The notes below the pieces were generated by a model. That model saw only the letters and a list, made by a program, of their open reading frames with translations, made no database searches and was not told where the DNA came from. 64,000 nt of DNA from Firmicutes bacterium CAG:582 (GTDB lineage Bacteria; Bacillota_I; Bacilli_A; RF39; UBA660), in contig FR884182.1 in assembly GCA_000435515.1 (NCBI GenBank), forward strand, positions 1-64,000, read 5' to 3'. Of the stretch, positions 43,156-53,420 are shown one piece after another. The translations under genes were made by a program, and so were the position numbers. Numbering within the stretch: the stretch's first letter is position 1; the number at the start of each line of letters is the position of its first letter.

Positions 43156-44307
43156 TTCTAATAATTGTCTTTCGTATTCATAAGACGCTAACTTATTACT
43201 ATATTGCAATTTACTTAGTTCCTCGTTTATTCCCATAATCCAATATTCTTTATCCTCTTCGGTAGTACAATTTTCTATTTCTTTCATATATTCAAATACT
43301 TGATTAAGCTCTTCCCCAAAGTAAAATTCAAATTCTTCTATATGATTTTTAAAATAATCATAAGTGTATGTTTTGCTTAACATTTCAGTTGCTTTTAAAA
43401 AATCTGCAATTTTATATTGCTCTAAACCGATACGCACCATTAAAGATGCAATATGTTCACGTTCTTCACTTGTTAAATCATCACTAATAAGTTCTCTTGT
43501 ATATAAATTATAATATCTTTTGATTTCTTTTAATATTTTTTTATATTCCTTATCGGTGATAAGATTATCTTTTAATTGATGGTTTTCCTTTTTTGAAGAA
43601 TACACAAATGTATTATTAGTTCTTTTATTATATTTATCAGTTAATATTTTTCTTATTTCCTGAGCAAATATGTGTGATACACGTAATCTAATAAAACTTA
43701 CGTAAACAACATCAATATCTTCTTTAGTAAATGTCTCTTTTTTGTCAAAATAACTTGATCTAATTTTTTTTACACAATCATTAATGTTCTTAAAATTGAA
43801 ATAAACATTTAAATTCATACGACAAACATCTTTTTCTAAGTCTTTGTTATTGCATACTATTTCATGAACGTTCCTTGGTTTACCATTACAAAATTCAGAA
43901 AAATCGTTTAAATCAAAATATTTTCCTAAAAATGTTTTAAGCATTATTACATAATCAAAAGTGTTAGTTTCATTATAATTAAACATTTTGTCAGGATAGT
44001 TTTCAACTAAATCAAGTAAAAATTTAGAAATAACTCTTGGATCAAAAGGAGATTTTTTTAATTCATCTGAAAACATTTTAAACATATTAGTGCAACCAAA
44101 ATAAACATTTTCATTTGTTTCCAAATAATCAGATAAAATAGATATTTCAAGGATTGATTTACTATAATCAATTCTTTCTTCATAGGTAAAATCTTGAATC
44201 TTTTTTATGGTATCTTCAATATTATAATTTCCATTTTCATCATTAAATGCTAAATTAAAGCTTCTTCTATGAAAATATTTTATTATTTGTTCAGTTCTCT
44301 TCTTCAT
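43147..44307 (-). CDS. Unknown cytoplasmic protein, paralogue of next gene
   Basis: This 386-aa soluble helical protein has no recognised domain. The C-terminal 150 residues (ISDKEYKKILKEIKRYYNLYT..., HIASLMVRIGLEQYKIADFL, KTYTYDYFKNH, EYWIMGINEELSKL) are closely related to the neighbouring 390-aa protein, while the N-terminal halves diverge. It overlaps that gene by 17 nt. The tandem arrangement suggests duplication and joint function. Confidence 0.7.
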   Translation of the reverse strand: MKKRTEQIIKYFHRRSFNLAFNDENGNYNIEDTIKKIQDFTYEERIDYSKSILEISILSDYLETNENVYFGCTNMFKMFSDELKKSPFDPRVISKFLLDLVENYPDKMFNYNETNTFDYVIMLKTFLGKYFDLNDFSEFCNGKPRNVHEIVCNNKDLEKDVCRMNLNVYFNFKNINDCVKKIRSSYFDKKETFTKEDIDVVYVSFIRLRVSHIFAQEIRKILTDKYNKRTNNTFVYSSKKENHQLKDNLITDKEYKKILKEIKRYYNLYTRELISDDLTSEEREHIASLMVRIGLEQYKIADFLKATEMLSKTYTYDYFKNHIEEFEFYFGEELNQVFEYMKEIENCTTEEDKEYWIMGINEELSKLQYSNKLASYEYERQLLERK

Positions 44308-45463
44308 TTTTATAACCTTTCCTTTTTATTAATTCTATTTCATATTCATAACTATATAATTTTCCATCAAGAGGTAAATTTTTAAGTTCTTCATTTATAC
44401 CAGTTATCCAAAAGTTTTTATCTTCAGCTGTATCACTTTTTTTTATTTCTTCTAAATACTCATTAATGGTATCTAAAAAATCTTTATAATAAAATTCAAA
44501 CTCGGCAGTATGATTTTTGAAATATTCATATGTATATGTTTTATCTGTTAAAGATGTTTTATTTAAAAAATCTATTATTTGATATTGTTCTAAACCGATA
44601 TGGATCATCAAAGATGCTATATATTCGCGTTGTTCATCGGTTATATCATTCATAACCAGTTCTCCGGTATTTGGATTATAATATTTTTTTATTTCTTTTA
44701 ATACATGTTTATAGTCTTTATCACTTATGTATTTACTTGATTTGCTGAAGTTATTAGTATTTCTTATAGCATCTTTGTGTTCGTCTACTTTACAGTTATC
44801 TTGCGCTAACATAACATTTCTCTTTATTAAAGTCTTATAAACTATATTACTAATTTTTAATGATACTCCAGATAAAAATAAAGTAACAGCAATATCATTT
44901 ATATCATCACTGTTTAATCTCTCCAGTTTAGAAATACGTTTTTCTCTTATTTCTCGGCAATTATTTATAATTGAATCTAAATCGAATAAGACAAAATCTG
45001 TTATATCTTTGTTATTTTCAAGAGCCATAAAGAATGGATTCCCGTCCATATTTAAAAGACTATAGAAACATAGTGGAGATATTTTCTTGTTTTCTTTTAT
45101 AAAATAAGTGTCAAAAAAGTCAATATAATTTAAATCATCTTTCTTATCTGGATTATCTTGCAATTGGGAATATTGTTCAACCAATTCTAGCATGAAATCG
45201 GTTACAATTTCCTCATCATAATCAATCGTATTAAAGTATTCTGAAAATCTTTTGAACATATTTGTAGTTATCAATATCGCATTTTGTTGTTGAGTTAAAA
45301 AATTATATAAAAATAAAGGAAGAACACGATCTCTAACGAAATCATTTTTTTCATCATTCATTAAGTATTTAGCTCCAATTTCCCCACTAGGATTTTTATC
45401 TACAATTAATACCTGTTTTTCATTTCTTAAATAATTAACTACTTTAACAATACACTTTTTCAA
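44291..45463 (-). CDS. Unknown cytoplasmic protein, tandem paralogue
   Basis: This 390-aa protein shares its C-terminal third with the downstream gene (ISDKDYKHVLKEIKKYYNP, EQREYIASLMIHIGLEQYQI, KTYTYEYFKNH, NFWITGINEELKNL). I placed the start at a TTG at 45463 because GGAGGGG lies at the right distance; the longer frame would start inside the ribosome-binding region. No signal or membrane segment. Unknown family. Confidence 0.7.
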   Translation of the reverse strand: MKKCIVKVVNYLRNEKQVLIVDKNPSGEIGAKYLMNDEKNDFVRDRVLPLFLYNFLTQQQNAILITTNMFKRFSEYFNTIDYDEEIVTDFMLELVEQYSQLQDNPDKKDDLNYIDFFDTYFIKENKKISPLCFYSLLNMDGNPFFMALENNKDITDFVLFDLDSIINNCREIREKRISKLERLNSDDINDIAVTLFLSGVSLKISNIVYKTLIKRNVMLAQDNCKVDEHKDAIRNTNNFSKSSKYISDKDYKHVLKEIKKYYNPNTGELVMNDITDEQREYIASLMIHIGLEQYQIIDFLNKTSLTDKTYTYEYFKNHTAEFEFYYKDFLDTINEYLEEIKKSDTAEDKNFWITGINEELKNLPLDGKLYSYEYEIELIKRKGYKNEEEN

Positions 45464-45532
45464 ATTTACCCCTCCGCAACATGAAGTGTATTGTATCAAA
45501 TTAATAATTCTTAGTCAAATTTTAACTTTTTT

Positions 45533-46081
45533 TTATAAAATGTTTGTAAGCAGAATCTTGATTCCTAGAGATATTAAAATAATTCCTCCAATTGTTTTTG
45601 ATATAGAGGAATATTTGCTACCTATTTTTGATCCTAATATACATCCTATATATGTTGTAATGAATGTTATACTGAAATTTAAGATAGACGATAAAATAAT
45701 ATTAAGATTTAAAAGAGCATAGGAAATACCAACTGAAAAAGCATCCATGCTTATAGAAACTGATAAAAGAAACATAATTTTAAAACCAAGAGAATCATTT
45801 AATTGAACTACGTCGTCTTTTTCTCTTATCATACTTATTCCTAAAAATGAAAGAATAAAAAACGAAATATAATAAGCAACACTGAAAAGTTTCATAGAAA
45901 TTATATTACCAAGATAATACCCTAGTATTGGCATGATTGTTTGAAATATTGAAAACCAAATTGAAGTTATTATAGAGCTTTTGTATAAATTATTATTAAA
46001 CTCAATTCCTTTACATAAGGATGTTGCAAAAGAATCCATGCTTAGAGAAAAAGATAAGACAATTAATTCAATTATATTCAC
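45533..46081 (-). CDS. mntP: Manganese efflux pump MntP
   Basis: This 182-aa protein has six transmembrane helices in two inverted repeats, each with the conserved SMDxF motif (FSLSMDSFATSLCKG and SVSISMDAFSVGISYA). This is the MntP/YtaF pattern; MntP exports Mn2+. The spacing fits MntP, although YtaF-type sporulation proteins are close relatives and cannot be excluded. The start is GTG at 46081 with AGGTGA. Confidence 0.88.
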   Translation of the reverse strand: MNIIELIVLSFSLSMDSFATSLCKGIEFNNNLYKSSIITSIWFSIFQTIMPILGYYLGNIISMKLFSVAYYISFFILSFLGISMIREKDDVVQLNDSLGFKIMFLLSVSISMDAFSVGISYALLNLNIILSSILNFSITFITTYIGCILGSKIGSKYSSISKTIGGIILISLGIKILLTNIL

Positions 46082-46111
46082 AAATTATCACCTATAAAAA
46101 TATATTCTTAA

Positions 46112-46137
46112 ATAAAAAAAGTAGTATAAAACTACTT
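46112..46137 (-). terminator. Terminator after the two-span membrane gene
   Basis: AAGTAGT/ACTACTT stem (46119-46125 with 46131-46137) followed by a seven-T run on the minus strand. Confidence 0.7.
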
Positions 46138-46641
46138 ACTTAATTTAAAATCTTCTAAAGTAAATTCACTTTCTGATTTATAACCGGTTAATTTTTTTAA
46201 ATTCGTTATTTCTTTAACTGTAACTAAATAGTTGAATGTTGTTAAAGTTGAAGTTATAACTGCTAGAGAAAAGAAAATGATGCTCATAAGAAATAGAAAA
46301 TAATTTCCGATAAAGAATGTTAGGCATATAAGTGTACCAAATCCAATTATAGCGATAAGATTAACTAACAATACTGCTAATCTTTCTTTATAATTGCTTT
46401 CATATTCATCAATTTTTCTTTGAATATTTATTTTGTTTTGAACAACAGCTTTATTTAATTTTGAAATATTACTTTTAGTATTTTTTACAATTCTATAATC
46501 TCCAGTTGAAGAAAATATTTTTATTTTATCATCTTCAATTTTATATTCAACTATATATTTTTTATATCTTTTGTTAAAGAAATTTTGATATTTTTCTTTT
46601 AACTTATTTAGTTTTACTTTGATTATTTCTACTATTTTCAA
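46132..46641 (-). CDS. Two-span membrane protein
   Basis: This 169-aa protein has a basic N-terminal cytoplasmic region of about 85 residues, two adjacent transmembrane helices (about 88-110 and 115-135) and a short tail. It is not recognised. The start is TTG at 46641 after GGAGGGG, a leader nearly identical to that of the 44.3-45.5 kb gene. Confidence 0.65.
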   Translation of the reverse strand: MKIVEIIKVKLNKLKEKYQNFFNKRYKKYIVEYKIEDDKIKIFSSTGDYRIVKNTKSNISKLNKAVVQNKINIQRKIDEYESNYKERLAVLLVNLIAIIGFGTLICLTFFIGNYFLFLMSIIFFSLAVITSTLTTFNYLVTVKEITNLKKLTGYKSESEFTLEDFKLSK

Positions 46642-46717
46642 GTTTACCCCTCCTCATTAATTGTTCTATATAATAACACATATTAAAAAGTTATTCAAGA
46701 ACATAGAATTAATGCAT

Positions 46718-46745
46718 GAAAAAAGAGATGAAAATTCATCTCTTT
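46718..46745 (-). terminator. Giant surface protein terminator
   Basis: AAAGAGATGA/TCATCTCTTT stem (46722-46731 with 46736-46745) with six T following on the minus strand. Confidence 0.85.
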
Positions 46746-49700
46746 AACTTAATGACATTAGAGTAATACGTGCGTATCCATTGCCAGATTGAACACCTGA
46801 ACCCGGAGTATTGCTTAATGCATAAGCGGGGTTGATATAATTGCTTCCACCTGTTGATGCATGATTTGTTTGACCACAACTCAATGAATAGAATGTTTTA
46901 TAGTATGTATGATTGCTTGTGTATAGGTTTGATGGAACTTGGTTTCCTACACCAACGGCACCGGCTGTTGATTTTCCACAACTTCCACAAAAGTTTACCC
47001 AAACACGATCATACCATTCTTTTCCGACATCAGTAGATGAATCTCCACAAGCTGAATGATGTGTATCATAAAATTGCGTATAGATATGTGCACTTCTACC
47101 ACAAACTGGACAGTTGAATACACCATTATCAACAGGAGAACCTGATTTATTATAAGTGACTGTACAAGTGAATGGTAGTGAGGCACTGTTGGTATAGCAA
47201 CCATTGCTTGTTGAATAATAAGTCGTATTATTTGTTGTATAAGCATAACCTGAATGGATATGTGCGTGTCCGCTTTGTCCACCAGACCCACCGGCTCCTC
47301 CACCTGCATGTCCGGCTTGTCCTGCATTTCCTGATATATTTCCGGCTGTGCTACCACCGACACCTCCAGCTTGAGCTGATGTGGCTCCACCGCCTCCACC
47401 AGCAATCAAAAGAGTACCTTTAGTATTGGAATTTATGTAAGTCATTCCTCCACCAACTCCATATGCAGTAGCGCTTCCACCACTATTGTAACCATTTTGT
47501 CCTCCAGTTACTATAGTTAATGCTTCTCCTTTTGATAAGGTAAATGTTCCAGTCATGGAACCACCTTTACCTCCTAAAAGAGATCCATAATTTCCACCTT
47601 GGGCTCCCCACGTCTCTAATTTATATGTTCCAGCACATGGTGTTGAGAAACTTTGTGATCCACCAGTATACCCATAATTCCATGTTTGACCAATGTTATA
47701 TGGACATAAAGCAGCAGTTTTGATTGTACATGTACTTCCTTGAGCATTACTATTGTTGTTTATGGTTATTGTTTGACTTCCTGTTGCACTTGTTCCGGTT
47801 GTTAATCCGCTTATTGTATATCCATTTGTACAACTTGCTGATTCTATGTAATAGTTGTTTGATGGTGTTATTGTTACTTTTCCACTTCCAGCATAATTTA
47901 TGTTTAATGATGTTGGATTTATTGTTACATTACTTCCATTTACACTTACTCCATAACTATTTACTTCCCATACAGCATACATTGTTGTTGTTTTATTTAA
48001 GTAGTAGTTATATGATAAGGCATATTTTGTTCCGCTTAAACTTCCTTCTGCCCAACTTTTTAATGTATATCCTGTTTTACTGACATTATTTGGTAACACA
48101 TATAAATGGTTAGATGCTCCATTTATACTATTATAGTATTGTGTTGTTGTTTGGGTTTCTGGTTGTGGACTTCCTCCACCTACATTATAGCTTAAGCTTA
48201 TTGTTCGTTTATATACTGAATTTAAATTTAATGAATTTTTTAGATTTATCGTTGCACCTATTTTATAAGTTGCATCTGCTTCTCCTCTTGTTCCATCTGC
48301 TCTCCATCCTAATGCTGTATATGTGCTTATTGCATCTGGTGTAGGTATTGTATATTTTGGTATTGTTTCATGATCTCCTACATCACTTGTTATATATTCT
48401 ACTGTATTTGTATTTGTTTTTATCGTATTACTTGCTCCTGTATGATAGTTTAAACTTACACTTCTTACATAATGTGCATAGTATGTTGTATTTTCACTTA
48501 TTTTCATATTCGCATTTGTTGCTGTATATTTATTTGAACTCCACTCACTAAAAGCTGTTTCTTTATACATGTATGGTGTTAATGGTACTGTAACTGTACA
48601 CTCACTTGCACCATTATATAAAATACATGAGCTTGTTAACACATCTATTTCTGATTCATTTCCATAATAGAATGTTCCTACTATTTGTTGTTTCTTTCGT
48701 GTTACTGAATAGAATATTTGATCACTTGCTATATCATAATAGAAATTGTTTGCTGCTATAACATTTGTTCCTCCTTGTGTTGTATCCCAACCATCCATTA
48801 TATATCCACTTTTTGGTATTACTGTGCCAGTTTCTATTTTACATGTTGCATCATTGTTGTATTTATTACATGTTGTCTCACTTAATTTGTTTTCTCCTGC
48901 ATTTGTATCTACCAATATCCATTTTGCTTTTACTTCCTTTTTATAGATTGCATATAAAGTTATATCATGGCTTGGCATTTTGATTTCACTTTGTCCGACT
49001 GTTGCAGTTTTATTTTCATTCCATCCAACAAATGTATATCCTTCTTTTATTCCTCTTGGAGTTAAATCAATATTATTTCCAAATGTTTCTTCTTCTACAT
49101 GGCTTGTTACACTTGTTCCTCCATTGGTGCTATAATCGTACGTTATGTTGTAGGTATTTGCTTTCCATACAGCTATGGCTTCCGTTGTTTTATTTATACT
49201 TATTGTACTTCCGTTTTTATATGTTTTATTATTTATTGACCATCCACTTAACTTATTTCCTTCTAAGCTTGTTACTCCATTTATTACTACATCTATGGAC
49301 TTTTCTATGTTTGCTTCCGTTGTATTATAATAAACTTTCTTTGTTGTTGGAGTTATTTTTTCTTTTCCTCCGTTTTCATTATATATTAAGCTTATATCTT
49401 TTTTATAAACTCCGTTATATGTTTGATCTTCATATACTTTTATTATTTCTCCAAAACTATATGTTTTTCCTTCTGCCAATGAGTCTATTCTCCAGCCATC
49501 AGTTACGTATCCACTTATAGCATCTGGTGTATCAAGTTCAACATCTACTCCTAGGTTTGTTTTTCCACTTGTATTTGTTAAAATTTTGTCTTTATATATT
49601 TCACTTGATGTTACACTTCCAAAAACTCCACTTTTATAGTTTATTGTTAGTAGTTTTTCGTATACTGCATAATATGCTTTATTTTGGCTATTTTGTTGTT

Positions 49701-52509
49701 TAGTTTCAATTTTTATTGTATCTGGACTTCCACTCCAACCAACAAGTATTCCCCCATTTGTTGTTATATTTGCTATTCCACTTTCTGTCTCACATGTTTG
49801 TTCTCCATTATACTTATTACAACTTTTTTCTACTTTTTTTCGCGTTTCTCCATCATAATAATTATAAGTTACTTTTACAGCATCATCATTTCTTATTACG
49901 GCATACATCGTTGTATTTTGGCTTAAGCTTACTTTTTCACCTTCGTTATATTCTCCTTCATGGGATTTTTCGTCTCTATTCCATCCTAAGAATGTGTAAT
50001 TTTTTCCAACTTTTATTAATGTTGCTAAACTTACTTCTGCTGATGTTGCTTTATTATAAATTGTATATTTTTCTTGTTTTGAATTTGATAAGACATATGC
50101 ATTTTCATCTCTTATTTTATAGTTTACTGTTATTGTCTTTTTAAACAGTGCATATAATCGTACCTCTTTTACATTTTCTTCTGGTATGTATGCTTCTATT
50201 GCTACTCCTGGTGAGTCAGCATATAAGCTCCATCCAATAAACTCCCATCCTGGTTTATATGCTTTTATTTCTTTTAAGTTTATTTCTTCGTCTCCTTGAT
50301 AATATACAATTGAACTTTTATCTGCTCTTATTCCACCATTTTCTTGATAATCTAATATTATTCTGCTTCCATTTATCGTCCATTCAGCCGTTACTTTTGT
50401 GTTCTTTGATATTTTAACCATACTTCCTGCTTGATATTTTGTTCCACCTATATTCCAACTTTCAAATATATGGTTTTTCTTTTTTATTTTTAATCCATCG
50501 TCTAGTTTTATTTCTGCCTCTTTTTCCTTTTTACTACCAGCGTTATAATATATGCTTGCTGTTTGCTCGGCCGGAATATTGCTTTCATCTTCTCCAGATT
50601 CGTATGTTAATTTTACTTTTCTTTCATATATACCATTATATGTTTTATTTTCTTTGCTTCCTTGTTTTCCTTCTTTTATTTCCGCATCTTCATTTTCTAA
50701 ATCTTCTCGATATCCTTTAAACGTATATCCTTCTTTATCATTAAAAGTGGGTATCATCTTTTCTTCTTGTATTACTTTTATTCCTTCTCTTGTTGTTTCA
50801 TACCATGTTTTTACCTTTACGTTTTCTGTTTTACTTGCTCCTACATAGCTTAGAGTTGATTCTTTTTCATAGTATGCGTAATATTGTTCTCCTTTGCTTA
50901 TCTCAAAGTTTTCTTCTTTTACTGGTGTTTCACTTTCTTTAGTATATCCACTTAAAAGTATTCCTTCATATGGCTTACTTACTAAACTGCTTACATCTAT
51001 TTGACAACTACTTTCTCCATTATATTTGTAACATTTTAAAACATTTTCTTCTGGACTTGTTCCATTATATGTTATAAATGTTGCACTTATAGCTGTCTTT
51101 TCATATGTTACCGAATAGTATTTTTCATCCTTATTGATTTCTATCTTTTCTTTTCCAACATATTCAGCTGTTTTACTTCTTTCTGTTTTACTCCAGCCAA
51201 CTGCTTTATATCCCATCTTGGCACTTATACTTGGTATTTCTATTGTACAACCTGTTTCATTTCCATATAGGGTACATGTTTTTTTTGCTTCTTCACTTAC
51301 TGCGGGAACTTTTTCTCCGTTTTTTGTTACTATAAATTCAGCAGTTACTTCTTTTTTGTAAATCGCATATAGTGTTATATCTTCTGTTATCTTTTTTGTT
51401 TGAAGCCCAACATGCGCATCTTTATCTATATTCCATCCAACAAATGTATAGCCTTCCTTTTTTGCTTCTACGTTTAAGTCAGCTAACCCATTATAGCTTA
51501 CTTCTCCTGTCTCTTTAGTTGCTGTTGTTCCTCCATTTGTCCAGTAGTCATATGTTACCTTATTTTTTCTTATTTCAACATTTGTTGTTTCTCGTGTTAC
51601 TATTCCACTTCCACTTGTTGCTATTATTTCAATCTCTGCTTCTCCATTTTTTAACTCTGACATATCATTTATCAACTGTTTTTCATCTTCTTGGGTTGAT
51701 AAATATTGTAGTGTTCCTCCAGATACTCCATATTTTACTTCAAACAAGTCTCCTAACGACTTACTTTTTCCTTCTACTATTTCTATATTTTCTTGATTCT
51801 TTGTTATCTTTATTGGCTCTTTATCTACTTTTACAGTTTCTTCATCGCATTCTATTTTACTACTTCCATTTTTGTCACTTGCTTCGATACATATTTTTTG
51901 AGCACTGGCATTTGTTTCATATTCTATTTCTACAATATTTTCTGTTCCTTTTACTGTTAGTTCTTTATTTGGTGTACAACTTTCTTGGATTGTTGTACAA
52001 TATTTTGCCTCTTCTATCGCATTTTCTGATTGAACACTTGCATATCTTATGGCTTTTCTTTTATATTCGTTAGACCCTTCTGTATATAGTCCTGTATATC
52101 TTATTTTTATATCTTTATTTTTACATGTTATTAAATCATAGTCGCTTTTCTTTGCTCCTCTTATACTTGCTCGATATTCATATGCTACATCTATTTCCGG
52201 AAACTCGTTTCTTTCGGTTGTACTTTTATTACTGAATACTTCTGTTGTTTTATAATATATATCTCCTATCATCATGATATTATATATTTTTACATCTTTT
52301 CCGTCTTCTATACTTCTTGCTGCTTCTGCAAAATCCTCTAAACTTGGTGAGTATCCATTATCTACATTAAATATATAGTCTCCTACTACAAAACTTTGGA
52401 CTATTTTTCTATCTTTATATTCATCATAAGATATCTCACATGCTTTTGCATCTGAGATCATAAGTATATTCATTATTATCATTACTAGTATACTTACTGC
52501 CTTCTTCAT
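46744..52509 (-). CDS. Giant repeat surface protein with glycine-rich C-terminus
   Basis: This is a 1921-aa secreted protein. It has a signal peptide (about residues 1-23, ending SDAKAC), an N-terminal beta-rich region up to about 315, then 15 InlB-type B-repeats (Listeria-Bacteroides repeats, about 78 residues each, marks GYTFVGWN, YAIYKKE). They follow a five-repeat order used three times. After about residue 1540 come an Ig-like segment and a glycine-rich domain (WGAQGG, GGKGGSMTG, GVGGGMTYI, AGGGGGATS) like the ALK/Gly_rich family, with CxxC pairs (FNCPVCGRS, VNFCGSCGKS) near the end. No LPXTG motif is seen. Probably an adhesin. Confidence 0.88.
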   Translation of the reverse strand: MKKAVSILVMIIMNILMISDAKACEISYDEYKDRKIVQSFVVGDYIFNVDNGYSPSLEDFAEAARSIEDGKDVKIYNIMMIGDIYYKTTEVFSNKSTTERNEFPEIDVAYEYRASIRGAKKSDYDLITCKNKDIKIRYTGLYTEGSNEYKRKAIRYASVQSENAIEEAKYCTTIQESCTPNKELTVKGTENIVEIEYETNASAQKICIEASDKNGSSKIECDEETVKVDKEPIKITKNQENIEIVEGKSKSLGDLFEVKYGVSGGTLQYLSTQEDEKQLINDMSELKNGEAEIEIIATSGSGIVTRETTNVEIRKNKVTYDYWTNGGTTATKETGEVSYNGLADLNVEAKKEGYTFVGWNIDKDAHVGLQTKKITEDITLYAIYKKEVTAEFIVTKNGEKVPAVSEEAKKTCTLYGNETGCTIEIPSISAKMGYKAVGWSKTERSKTAEYVGKEKIEINKDEKYYSVTYEKTAISATFITYNGTSPEENVLKCYKYNGESSCQIDVSSLVSKPYEGILLSGYTKESETPVKEENFEISKGEQYYAYYEKESTLSYVGASKTENVKVKTWYETTREGIKVIQEEKMIPTFNDKEGYTFKGYREDLENEDAEIKEGKQGSKENKTYNGIYERKVKLTYESGEDESNIPAEQTASIYYNAGSKKEKEAEIKLDDGLKIKKKNHIFESWNIGGTKYQAGSMVKISKNTKVTAEWTINGSRIILDYQENGGIRADKSSIVYYQGDEEINLKEIKAYKPGWEFIGWSLYADSPGVAIEAYIPEENVKEVRLYALFKKTITVNYKIRDENAYVLSNSKQEKYTIYNKATSAEVSLATLIKVGKNYTFLGWNRDEKSHEGEYNEGEKVSLSQNTTMYAVIRNDDAVKVTYNYYDGETRKKVEKSCNKYNGEQTCETESGIANITTNGGILVGWSGSPDTIKIETKQQNSQNKAYYAVYEKLLTINYKSGVFGSVTSSEIYKDKILTNTSGKTNLGVDVELDTPDAISGYVTDGWRIDSLAEGKTYSFGEIIKVYEDQTYNGVYKKDISLIYNENGGKEKITPTTKKVYYNTTEANIEKSIDVVINGVTSLEGNKLSGWSINNKTYKNGSTISINKTTEAIAVWKANTYNITYDYSTNGGTSVTSHVEEETFGNNIDLTPRGIKEGYTFVGWNENKTATVGQSEIKMPSHDITLYAIYKKEVKAKWILVDTNAGENKLSETTCNKYNNDATCKIETGTVIPKSGYIMDGWDTTQGGTNVIAANNFYYDIASDQIFYSVTRKKQQIVGTFYYGNESEIDVLTSSCILYNGASECTVTVPLTPYMYKETAFSEWSSNKYTATNANMKISENTTYYAHYVRSVSLNYHTGASNTIKTNTNTVEYITSDVGDHETIPKYTIPTPDAISTYTALGWRADGTRGEADATYKIGATINLKNSLNLNSVYKRTISLSYNVGGGSPQPETQTTTQYYNSINGASNHLYVLPNNVSKTGYTLKSWAEGSLSGTKYALSYNYYLNKTTTMYAVWEVNSYGVSVNGSNVTINPTSLNINYAGSGKVTITPSNNYYIESASCTNGYTISGLTTGTSATGSQTITINNNSNAQGSTCTIKTAALCPYNIGQTWNYGYTGGSQSFSTPCAGTYKLETWGAQGGNYGSLLGGKGGSMTGTFTLSKGEALTIVTGGQNGYNSGGSATAYGVGGGMTYINSNTKGTLLIAGGGGGATSAQAGGVGGSTAGNISGNAGQAGHAGGGAGGSGGQSGHAHIHSGYAYTTNNTTYYSTSNGCYTNSASLPFTCTVTYNKSGSPVDNGVFNCPVCGRSAHIYTQFYDTHHSACGDSSTDVGKEWYDRVWVNFCGSCGKSTAGAVGVGNQVPSNLYTSNHTYYKTFYSLSCGQTNHASTGGSNYINPAYALSNTPGSGVQSGNGYARITLMSLS

Positions 52510-52602
52510 ACTTTCTCCTTAATATTATTTTCGTCTATTTCCTTTATCTTTATACTATATAAGTATATCACAACTACAAATGTTTCTTCAATAATTTAGA
52601 AA

Positions 52603-52636
52603 TAAAAAAAAAGGAAAAACCTATACTATAGGTTTC
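52603..52636 (-). terminator. Terminator overlapping the next gene's stop
   Basis: AACCTATA/TATAGGTT stem followed on the minus strand by TTTCC and a long T tract; it includes the stop at 52626. Confidence 0.75.
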
Positions 52637-53348
52637 CTTGCGTCTTTATTTTCAACAAATGTTGATTTTTTTCTTGAGGTTCAAGCATCTTTTCTTTTTC
52701 TTTTTGAAGCTCATTGAAAATCAATATGACATCATCATAAATCGAAAAGTTAGAATTGCTTTTAGAAATTGCGATTACTTTTTTATGATGTTTAATGTCT
52801 TTAATTTTTTCCCAAAAACCTTTTTGGTAAACAGCCTTTGGGAACATTCTTTCATAGGCAAAATATTCTTTGTTATCAATGCATGTATTGATAGATGTTA
52901 ACATGCCACAATAAAGTTCTTTATCTTCAACATCAGTTCTATTTAATTTTTTAAAATAATATGTAAACGATTCCTCTTTCTTATCGATTTTAAAAATTTC
53001 TTCATTGTCACCATCATTAATAAAAATGTTTATAGGGTTATCGTTTGCTTCAAAGCATATAGTGTATTTATCATAGCTGATTTTCAAGAAACATCTATCT
53101 TCCTCATAAGACGTTTTTGCAATTAGAGTTTTTTCATCTCCACTAAAATCTACACTCATAGATTTAGGTGATAAAACTAGTTCATAATTTTCTTCTGAAA
53201 AATATGACGGTTGAAGCACATTCTTCAAAAAATACATTATAAAATTTAAATGAATATATTCATTTTCAACGTTTTCTTCATTAAATCCAATTTTATTTAA
53301 TCTTCTAAATATTGCTGTACATAAATTTTCTTCGTGTTTTATTTCCAT
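52626..53348 (-). CDS. Hypothetical cytoplasmic protein, 240 aa
   Basis: No family recognised. It is a soluble, acidic alpha/beta protein with several strands in the middle (LVLSPKSMSVDFSG, LKISYDKYTICFEAN) and a charged C-terminal helix (LQKEKEKMLEPQEKNQ). No signal peptide. AAAGGAC precedes the ATG. It lies between nusB and the giant surface protein with terminators on its downstream side, so it is a single-gene unit. Confidence 0.7.
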   Translation of the reverse strand: MEIKHEENLCTAIFRRLNKIGFNEENVENEYIHLNFIMYFLKNVLQPSYFSEENYELVLSPKSMSVDFSGDEKTLIAKTSYEEDRCFLKISYDKYTICFEANDNPINIFINDGDNEEIFKIDKKEESFTYYFKKLNRTDVEDKELYCGMLTSINTCIDNKEYFAYERMFPKAVYQKGFWEKIKDIKHHKKVIAISKSNSNFSIYDDVILIFNELQKEKEKMLEPQEKNQHLLKIKTQGNL

Positions 53349-53397
53349 AAATTATGTCCTTTCTTTTTATACAATATATTATATTAGTGCAATAACT

Positions 53398-53420
53398 AAA
53401 AAAGAAGTGATTTACACTTC
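53398..53420 (-). terminator. nusB terminator
   Basis: GAAGTG/CACTTC stem (53404-53409 with 53415-53420) followed by six T on the minus strand, overlapping the end of nusB. Confidence 0.8.

Noticed and set aside
46854..52073. Many long plus-strand open frames
   Set aside because: They are antisense shadows of the repetitive giant gene, with Leu/Phe/Tyr-rich low-quality translations.
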